Below, piece after piece: positions 34,964 through 40,516 of a stretch of DNA of 40,516 nucleotides; the first letter of the stretch is position 1; each line of letters begins with the position of its first letter. The stretch comes from Pseudomonas viridiflava (GTDB lineage: Bacteria > Pseudomonadota > Gammaproteobacteria > Pseudomonadales > Pseudomonadaceae), in NCBI RefSeq assembly GCF_900591205.1, contig NZ_UUPU01000023.1, forward strand, positions 1 to 40,516, read 5' to 3'. The notes under the pieces are model-generated. The model was not told the origin of the DNA, searched no databases, and saw only the letters and a list, made by a program, of their open reading frames with translations. The translations under genes were made by a program, and so were the position numbers.

Positions 34964-36292
34964 TCAGTAACCGCTACCCGAGCCCGGCACCCAACTGGTC
35001 CCCGCCAGCGGCACCCGGGCCATGGCGGCCGACTCCACCGTCAGCGCCACCAGGTCCTCGGGGTCGAGGTTGTGCAAGTGCGACTTGCCGCACGCACGGG
35101 CCATGGTCTGCGCTTCCAGCACCATCACCCGCAGGTAGTTGGCCAACCGCCGCCCGCCTTCCACCGGGTCGAGGCGCTTGGACAGCTCCGGGTCCTGGGT
35201 GGTGATCCCGGCCGGGTCGCGGCCGTTCTGCCAGTCGTCGTAGAAGCCGGCGGCCGAGCCGATCTTTTTCAGTTCCGCGTCCAGCCGCGGGTGGTTATCG
35301 CCCAGGGCAATCAGCGCCGCCGTACCGATGGCCACCGCGTCCGCGCCCATCGCCATCGCCTTGGCCACATCGGCGCCATTGCGAATCCCGCCCGACACAA
35401 TCAACTGGACCTTGCGGTGCATGCCCATCTCTTGCAAAGCCTGTACCGCTTGCGGGATGGCCGACAAAATCGGGATGCCGACGTGTTCGATAAACACTTC
35501 CTGGGTGGCCGCCGTGCCGCCTTGCATGCCGTCGAGCACAATCACATCGGCCCCGGCCTTGACCGCCAGCTTCACGTCGTAATACGGCCGGCTGGCACCG
35601 ATTTTCACGTAGATCGGCTTTTCCCAATCGGTGATCTCGCGCAACTCGGCAATTTTGATCGCCAGGTCATCCGGGCCGGTCCAGTCCGGGTGGCGGCAGG
35701 CGCTGCGCTGGTCCACGCCGATCGGCAAGGTGCGCATGCCGGCCACCCGCTCGGTGACTTTCATGCCCAGCAGCATGCCGCCACCACCGGGTTTGGCGCC
35801 CTGGCCGAGCACGATCTCGATGGCGTCGGCCTTGCGCAAGTCGTCGGGGTTCATGCCGTAGCGCGATGGCAGGTATTGATACACCAGGTGCTGCGACTGG
35901 CCGCGCTCTTCCGGGGTCATGCCGCCGTCACCGGTGGTGGTGCTGGTGCCGGCGATGGTCGCGCCACGGCCCAGGGCTTCCTTGGCGTTGGCCGACAACG
36001 CCCCGAAACTCATGCCGGCGATGGTCACCGGGATCTTCAGGTGAATCGGCTTTTTGGCGAAGCGGTTGCCGAGGATCACATCGGTGCCGCATTTCTCGCG
36101 ATAGCCTTCCAGCGGGTAGCGCGACACGCTGGCGCCCAGCAGCAGTAAGTCATCGAAATGCGGCAACTTGCGCTTGGTGCCGCCGCCGCGAATGTCGTAG
36201 ATGCCGGTCTCGGCGGCGCGCTGGATTTCCTGGATGGTCAGGCGATCGAAGGTGGCCGACTCGCGCAGTACCGGAGGGGTTTGTTCTGTCAT
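34964..36292 (-). CDS. mgsC: N-methylglutamate synthase subunit C (FMN-binding glutamate synthase-like, GlxD)
   Basis: This is a 442-residue protein like the FMN domain of glutamate synthase. PVTIAGMSFGALSANAKEAL (about 88-107), GQGAKPGGGGMLLGMKV (163-179), VLDGMQGGTAATQE (252-265) and SGGIRNGADVAKAMAMGADA (300-319) fit. It would combine the glutaminase-derived or transferred methylamino group with 2-oxoglutarate. At the usual 3Fe-4S cysteine motif (C-x5-C-x4-C before GIATQ) it reads DDWQNGRDPAGITTQ (352-366) without cysteines. It is the last of mgsABC, 15 bases after mgsB. Confidence 0.87.
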   Translation of the reverse strand: MTEQTPPVLRESATFDRLTIQEIQRAAETGIYDIRGGGTKRKLPHFDDLLLLGASVSRYPLEGYREKCGTDVILGNRFAKKPIHLKIPVTIAGMSFGALSANAKEALGRGATIAGTSTTTGDGGMTPEERGQSQHLVYQYLPSRYGMNPDDLRKADAIEIVLGQGAKPGGGGMLLGMKVTERVAGMRTLPIGVDQRSACRHPDWTGPDDLAIKIAELREITDWEKPIYVKIGASRPYYDVKLAVKAGADVIVLDGMQGGTAATQEVFIEHVGIPILSAIPQAVQALQEMGMHRKVQLIVSGGIRNGADVAKAMAMGADAVAIGTAALIALGDNHPRLDAELKKIGSAAGFYDDWQNGRDPAGITTQDPELSKRLDPVEGGRRLANYLRVMVLEAQTMARACGKSHLHNLDPEDLVALTVESAAMARVPLAGTSWVPGSGSGY

Positions 36293-36307
36293 GGCATAGC
36301 TCCTGGA

Positions 36308-36982
36308 TCAGTACGCGGACGCGTTATCGACTTTGAAGTTGTACAGCTGGCGGGCCGAACCGTAGCGCTTGAAGTCCGCCGCCTGATGGGCGAAACCGGC
36401 GCGATCGAGCAACTCTTGCAGCTCTTGCAGGTGCTCGCTGCGCATCTCTTTTTCGACGCAATCGGAGCCCAGCGATTCCACCGTGCCTTTGACGTAGATA
36501 TGCGTTTCGTACAGCGAATCCCCCAGCGCATCGCCGGCATCGCCGCACACCACCAGGCGCCCGGCCTGGCCCATGAAGCAACTCATATGGCCGATGCTGC
36601 CGCCGACCACGATGTCGATGCCCTTCATGGAAATCCCGCAGCGCGCACCCGCGTCGCCTTCAATCACCAGCAAGCCGCCATGGGCCGTGGCCCCGGCCGC
36701 CTGGGACGCGCTGCCTTTGACTCGCACCGAGCCGGACATCATGTTCTCGGCGCAGCCCACGCCGACATTGCCGTGCACGGTGATCGACGCCTGTTGGTTC
36801 ATGCCTGCGCAGTAGTAGCCGGCGTGGCCCTCGATATCTATCGACACCGGCTGGTTCACGCCCACGGCGAGGTTGTGCTTGCCGTTGGAATGGGTGACGC
36901 GCCACTCGCTGTCGATAGCCTGCGCATGCAGAGCCTGGTTGAGGTCACGCACAGTGGCGGTGGAAAGGTCGATGGTTTTCAT
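36308..36982 (-). CDS. mgsB: N-methylglutamate synthase subunit B (GXGXG beta-helix, GlxC)
   Basis: This is a 224-residue protein of the glutamate synthase alpha-subunit C-terminal (GXGXG) type. It is a beta-helix of repeating turns such as GHAGYYCAGMNQQASITVHG, GNVGVGCAENMMSGSVRVKG and GDAGARCGISMKGIDIVVGG. It forms the structural bridge between the amidotransferase and FMN subunits. It lies between mgsA and mgsC with gaps of 11 and 15 bases. Confidence 0.88.
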   Translation of the reverse strand: MKTIDLSTATVRDLNQALHAQAIDSEWRVTHSNGKHNLAVGVNQPVSIDIEGHAGYYCAGMNQQASITVHGNVGVGCAENMMSGSVRVKGSASQAAGATAHGGLLVIEGDAGARCGISMKGIDIVVGGSIGHMSCFMGQAGRLVVCGDAGDALGDSLYETHIYVKGTVESLGSDCVEKEMRSEHLQELQELLDRAGFAHQAADFKRYGSARQLYNFKVDNASAY

Positions 36983-36993
36983 GTGTGCGCTCC

Positions 36994-37902
36994 TTAAGCT
37001 GCCGACTCGCGTTCCCAGATGTACAAAGTGGCCGGTGCCGGCTCCCAGATCCGCGCATTTTCGATGCCTGGCAGGCTCGACAACGCCTGGTACTCGGAGG
37101 CCATGGCCACGTAGTCGTCGGTCTCGGCCAGGATCGCGGGCTTGCAGGCAATCGGATCGCGGATCACCGCAAAACCGTTGCGCGTGCCGATGGCGAAGGT
37201 GAAGAAGCCGTCGAGGTCTTCCAGGGAATGGTCCAGCGCCTCTTTGAGCGAATCGCCCTGTTGCAGGCGCCAGGTCAGGTAACCGGCGGCGACTTCGGTG
37301 TCGTTGTCGGTTTCAAAATGAATGCCTTCGCGCTTGAGTTCCTGGCGCAGGCGGAAGTGGTTGGAGAGCGAGCCGTTGTGCACCAGGCACAAGTCGGCGC
37401 CGGTGGAAAACGGGTGGCTGCCTTCCATGGTCACCGCGCTTTCGGTGGCCATGCGGGTGTGGCCGATAATATGGCTGCCCTGCATGCTCGCCAGGCCGAA
37501 GCGCTGGGAAATTTCCTGGGGCAAGCCCATGCCTTTGAGGATCTCGATGCTCTGCCCTGCGCTCATGATGCGCACGCTCGGCGCCAGCTCTGCCAGGGCC
37601 AGGCGCACCGGGGCTTCGTCGGCGTGGATCTTCAAGACGGCGGCGCTGGCGTTCTGAAACCAGTCCAGCGAACAGCCCAGGCGCCCTTCCAACTCGCCCA
37701 TCAAGTGCTTCCAGTCGAAGGCTTCGGTGGTGGCTTGCAGGGTCAACTTGACCCAGCCATCGGCGACTTCGTCGCCGTAGATCGCGAAGCCCGCGCTGTC
37801 CGGGCCACGGTCGGTCATGGCTTGCAGCATGGGTTCAAACAGCTTGCCGAGCTGGGGTTCCAGCCGGGGATTTTTCAGGTACAGACCTACGATTCCACAC
37901 AT
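36994..37902 (-). CDS. mgsA: N-methylglutamate synthase subunit A (class II glutamine amidotransferase)
   Basis: This is a 302-residue Ntn-type amidotransferase. MCGIVGLYLKNP places nucleophile Cys2 directly after the start Met, which fixes the start at 37902 rather than the longer frame to 37959. TDRGPDSAGFAIYG (about 29-42), GHTRMATES and LVHNGSLSNHFRLR are substrate-site segments. In this context it would act on gamma-glutamylmethylamide from GmaS rather than glutamine. Confidence 0.88.
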   Translation of the reverse strand: MCGIVGLYLKNPRLEPQLGKLFEPMLQAMTDRGPDSAGFAIYGDEVADGWVKLTLQATTEAFDWKHLMGELEGRLGCSLDWFQNASAAVLKIHADEAPVRLALAELAPSVRIMSAGQSIEILKGMGLPQEISQRFGLASMQGSHIIGHTRMATESAVTMEGSHPFSTGADLCLVHNGSLSNHFRLRQELKREGIHFETDNDTEVAAGYLTWRLQQGDSLKEALDHSLEDLDGFFTFAIGTRNGFAVIRDPIACKPAILAETDDYVAMASEYQALSSLPGIENARIWEPAPATLYIWERESAA

Positions 37903-37947
37903 AAGAGCAGTCCTCACTTCGTTCGGAGCGGCTAGCGGCAAGTTTTT

Positions 37948-38008
37948 AGCTGCAAGCAAGCCGGTAGATAGATCGAGGGGGGGGGCACAACCGCTTTGAC
38001 TTGCAGCT
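37948..38008. repeat. Inverted repeat between gmaS and mgsA
   Basis: agctgcaag (37948-37956) is complementary to cttgcagct (38000-38008), with an eight-or-more G run near the centre. It belongs to the gcaagctgcaag-rich repeats common between Pseudomonas genes. It may stabilise or attenuate the mRNA downstream of gmaS. No promoter is obvious in the 141-base gap. Confidence 0.45.
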
Positions 38009-38043
38009 TTGTCGCTTGCAACTCGCAGCTGCCGCCCTCTACC

Positions 38044-39378
38044 TCAGAAAAATTCGGTATAGCGCGCGATCTCCCAATCACTCACATGGCGGCTGTACTC
38101 CACCCACTCCATGCGCTTGAGTTTGATGAACTCGCTCACGATCTGCGGGCCAAGCACCTCGGCGAACAGCGGGTCGGCTTCCAGCGCGTCGCAAGCTTCC
38201 TTGAGGGATTGCGGCAGGGTCTTGATACCGCGCTCGGCGATCTGTTCCAGGCTCAGGCTGTAGAGGTTTTCGTTGCAGACGTGGTCGATTTCCAGCTGAC
38301 GGTCGATGCCGTCCAGGCCCGCCGCGATGATCGCGGCGCTGACCAGATAGGGGTTGCAACCGGCATCCGGCAGACGAAATTCCAGGCGACCATAGGGCAC
38401 GCGCACCATCGCAGAACGGTTGTTGGCACCAAACGCGATAAAGGCCGGGGCCCAGGTGGCGCCGGACAACGAGTTGCCCACCACCAGGCGCTTGTAGGAG
38501 TTGACGGTGGGCGCGGCGAACGCACACAGCGCCGGGCCATGGGCGAGCAAACCGGCAGCGAAGTGGTAAGCCAGTTTCGACAGGCCCATGCCGCTCGGAT
38601 CGCTGGCGTCGTGGAACAGGTTTTTGTTCTCGGCGCTGCTGATCGACAGGTGAAAGTGCATGCCGTTGCCGGCGCGTTTCGGGTCGGGCTTGGGCATGAA
38701 GGAGCAGATCATGCCCAGGTCATTGGCGATCTCGCCGGCGGCCATGCGGAAGAAGGTGAAACGGTCGGCCGAGGTCAGGGCGTCGCTGTAGGTGTAGTTG
38801 ATTTCGAACTGGCCGTTGGCGTCTTCGTGGTCTATTTGATAGACCTCGAAATCCACCGCCTGCAAGGCTTCGGTCAGGCGTTCCAGGAACACCCGCGAGC
38901 GCGAAAGCCCCTTGTAGTCGTAGCAGGGTTTGTCGAGGTTATCGCTGGGGTCCACCAGTTGCAGCTTGCCCTGCTCGTCGCGGCGCATCAGGTTGAACTC
39001 CGGTTCCAGCCCCGTGTTCAGCGTCCAGCCCTTGTCTTGCAGGCGCTGCACCTGCTGTTGCAGCACATAGCGGCTGTCATAGGGGTGAGGCTTGCCGTCG
39101 ACATGGCCGACGCACACCACCCGCCCGTAACCCGGCTGCCAGGGCACAGGGGTCAGCGTGGCCAGGTCGCCGCGCGCCATGAAGTCCGGTCCGTGAGGTT
39201 CCATGCCCATACCGCTGATGGCAAACCCGGCAAACCCTGCGCCCTCTTCGGCCACTGTCTTGAGCCCACAGATCGGCACCGACTTGGTCTTGGCCGCGCC
39301 GTGTATATCCACAAACTGCGCAAGCACGTACTTGATCCCGTACTTGTCGATGATGCGCTGGGTTTCTGCTGGCAACAT
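38044..39378 (-). CDS. gmaS: Gamma-glutamylmethylamide synthetase (glutamine synthetase family, type III-like)
   Basis: This is a 444-residue protein of the glutamine synthetase superfamily. The glutamate/metal site [11 protein letters not shown] is near residues 226-236. [20 protein letters not shown] is near 284-303 and [20 protein letters not shown] near 325-344. By context it ligates methylamine to glutamate with ATP. The GlnT/GSIII-like class is separate from housekeeping GlnA. A GAGGAG site lies about 10 bases before the ATG. It is first in a minus-strand operon gmaS-mgsA-mgsB-mgsC-(amt). Confidence 0.88.
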   Translation of the reverse strand: MLPAETQRIIDKYGIKYVLAQFVDIHGAAKTKSVPICGLKTVAEEGAGFAGFAISGMGMEPHGPDFMARGDLATLTPVPWQPGYGRVVCVGHVDGKPHPYDSRYVLQQQVQRLQDKGWTLNTGLEPEFNLMRRDEQGKLQLVDPSDNLDKPCYDYKGLSRSRVFLERLTEALQAVDFEVYQIDHEDANGQFEINYTYSDALTSADRFTFFRMAAGEIANDLGMICSFMPKPDPKRAGNGMHFHLSISSAENKNLFHDASDPSGMGLSKLAYHFAAGLLAHGPALCAFAAPTVNSYKRLVVGNSLSGATWAPAFIAFGANNRSAMVRVPYGRLEFRLPDAGCNPYLVSAAIIAAGLDGIDRQLEIDHVCNENLYSLSLEQIAERGIKTLPQSLKEACDALEADPLFAEVLGPQIVSEFIKLKRMEWVEYSRHVSDWEIARYTEFF

Positions 39379-39435
39379 TGCGTGTCACTCCTCGCGAAAG
39401 GCAAAACCGTGTGGGTGGGCCTAGGCTGTCTTTTT

Positions 39436-39470
39436 ATTCCTAAAAAGAAAGTTAGTTTCCCTACAGGAAT
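39436..39470. promoter_or_regulatory. Paired TTTCC-N5-GGAAW sites, gmaS side
   Basis: ATTCC-TAAAA-AGAAA (39436-39450) and TTTCC-CTACA-GGAAT (39456-39470) are spaced exactly 20 bases apart, as before dmmA. The first is degenerate. They lie 58-92 bases upstream of the gmaS start on its strand. Confidence 0.55.
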
Positions 39471-39531
39471 GCAATACCCTTGCCAGATTCGCGATCGACG
39501 CATGGAAGTCGGTGGAGCAGCGCTTTTGTGC

Positions 39532-39566
39532 TGTATATATGGGAAAATTCTTTTCCCCGCAGGAAT
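39532..39566. promoter_or_regulatory. Paired TTTCC-N5-GGAAW sites, XRE side
   Basis: TTTCC-CCGCA-GGAAT (39552-39566) has a partial partner exactly 20 bases upstream, TGTAT-ATATG-GGAAA (39532-39546). They are about 95 bases before the XRE-cupin start and suggest autoregulation. The rest of the 282-base gmaS/XRE gap shows no gene. Confidence 0.5.
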
Positions 39567-39660
39567 ACGCATGGCGGGGTGGCCTTTAAGAGCCGGACTT
39601 TGCACTTTCCCAGTGCGAAAAATATATTACTGAACGGAAACCGTGCAGGAGCCGATGATC

Positions 39661-40260
39661 ATGTCCACCGAAACCGCCCCGCGCCTCAAGCTCGAGCAAT
39701 ACCTGGGGCTGCAGATCAAACGCCAGCGTCAGGCCCAGGACCTGAAGCTGTCCGACGTGGCGAAAATTGCCGATATCAGTCAGGGCATGTTGAGCAAGAT
39801 CGAAAACGCGCAGGTGTCTACCAGTCTCGATACCCTGAGCCGTTTGTGCGATGTGCTGGGGCTGCCTTTGTCGAAGTTGTTCAGCGAATACGATCAGCAA
39901 GATGGCAGCGCGTTGCTGGTCAAGGCTGACCAAGGCATGGAAGTGGTGCGCAGGGGGACCGAGAAGGGGCATACCTATCACCTGCTCAACCATACGCGTG
40001 GGCCGAAGAAGAGCTTTGAGGCGTATATGGTGAGCATGGATGACGCCAGTGAGGAGTTTCCGACCTTTGCGCACCCGGGGACGGAGTTTTTGCATTTGCT
40101 GGAGGGGGAGTTGATTTACCGGCATGGGAACCAGCTGTATCGGATGGAGGCTGGGGACAGTTTGACGTTTGAGGGGGAGATTCCCCATGGGCCGGAGGCG
40201 TTGGTGCAGGTGCCGATTCGGTTGTTGTCGATTATGAATTATGGGGGGGATAAGGAGTGA
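39661..40260 (+). CDS. XRE-family regulator with C-terminal cupin domain
   Basis: This is a 199-residue regulator. The helix-turn-helix spans about 16-72 (QIKRQRQAQDLKLSDVAKIA, then SQGMLSKIENAQVSTSLDTL). The cupin domain spans about 125-195, with His138, Glu142 and His176 as candidate metal or ligand residues. I chose the ATG at 39661, nine bases after AGGAG, over a GTG at 39643 and an ATG at 39655. XRE-cupin proteins commonly sense catabolic substrates and act as local repressors. It is divergent from gmaS, so control of methylamine genes is likely. Confidence 0.88.
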   Translation: MSTETAPRLKLEQYLGLQIKRQRQAQDLKLSDVAKIADISQGMLSKIENAQVSTSLDTLSRLCDVLGLPLSKLFSEYDQQDGSALLVKADQGMEVVRRGTEKGHTYHLLNHTRGPKKSFEAYMVSMDDASEEFPTFAHPGTEFLHLLEGELIYRHGNQLYRMEAGDSLTFEGEIPHGPEALVQVPIRLLSIMNYGGDKE

Positions 40261-40323
40261 CCTGGGTGGTGGGGCATATCCGTTATTTGGGTAGCGGCTG
40301 GGATTGGTTCCGCTCTTACAGCG

Positions 40324-40508
40324 GGTCACTTTCGAAAAGCGCGAAAGTAACCAAAGCGCTCTTGCCCCACCACTCGGCACCTCGCCTCCGGCTCGGTGTG
40401 CCCGCACGCAGACTTGAATCCGTGGGCCGCCGCGATGGGCCATCCTTGGCCCAGCGCGGCTAACCCGGCGTCCTGCCGGGTTACCCACGGATTCAAGCCT
40501 GCGTGCGG
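40324..40508. repeat. Nested-hairpin intergenic element
   Basis: ggtcactttcg/cgaaagtaacc (40324-40334/40342-40352) is a hairpin with one mismatch. Outer arms ccgcacgcag-a-cttg... (40402-40426) and 40484-40508 are complementary over 25 bases with one mismatch. Inside them are two further stems: a GGGCCA/TGGCCC-type stem (about 40426-40460) and taacccggc/gccgggtta (40461-40483). It is non-coding and resembles repeats widespread between Pseudomonas genes. It may continue past the window end. Confidence 0.7.
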
Positions 40509-40516
40509 CCAGCGTG

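Overview
The window looks like chromosomal DNA from a fluorescent Pseudomonas or close relative. The evidence is GC-rich genes with NNC/NNG codon bias, several REP-type inverted repeats of the 'gtgggagcgggcttgcccgc' kind, and protein families typical of that group. I found no rRNA, tRNA, CRISPR array, integrase or transposase. I ran no database search; names rest on motifs, lengths and gene context read from the sequence.

Layout: (1) 1-240 is a REP inverted repeat that decays into a degenerate 18-bp tandem array. (2) 241-5446, minus strand, is a C4 sugar-acid (L-threonate type) operon: ltnD, otnK, otnC, a GntP-type permease and otnI. (3) 5641-16341 appears to be one regulon for an unidentified substrate. 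It holds a DUF1185 protein, an alpha/beta hydrolase, an aldehyde dehydrogenase, a flavin reductase, a GntR/FCD regulator, a NUDIX hydrolase, a DUF1330 protein, a RibBX-like enzyme and a spermidine/putrescine-type ABC importer. The same operator-like motif (TGGTATACCAT-N-ATA) precedes its three transcription units. (4) 16366-19815, minus strand, is an AT-richer two-gene island: a standalone HNH nuclease and an AAA/ABC-type ATPase carrying its own degenerate HNH-like N-terminal domain. It resembles Septu (PtuAB) defence but has an unusual architecture. (5) 19883-22361, minus strand, encodes a soluble NarX-like histidine kinase with a cysteine cluster, a NarL-like regulator and a tandem-PAS protein. 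(6) 22544-33392, plus strand, and 33513-39378, minus strand, form a methylated-amine catabolic locus, followed by an XRE-cupin regulator at 39661-40260. (7) 40324-40508 is a hairpin-rich non-coding element.

How block 6 works: Tmm oxidises trimethylamine to its N-oxide. Tdm splits the N-oxide into dimethylamine and formaldehyde, the latter captured on tetrahydrofolate. The four-gene heme-dependent N-demethylase (dimethylamine monooxygenase) converts dimethylamine to methylamine plus another C1 unit. FolD and PurU take the folate-bound C1 unit to formate and free tetrahydrofolate. GmaS makes gamma-glutamylmethylamide from methylamine, and MgsABC turns it into N-methylglutamate. Amt would recover ammonium. 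N-methylglutamate dehydrogenase (MgdABCD) and formate dehydrogenase are not in the window.

Most interesting points: the fused pseudo-HNH/ATPase plus intact HNH pair; paired TTTCC-N5-GGAAW sites at exact 20-bp spacing before dmmA and between gmaS and the XRE gene; and the three-copy TGGTATACCAT operator that defines an uncharacterised catabolic regulon.
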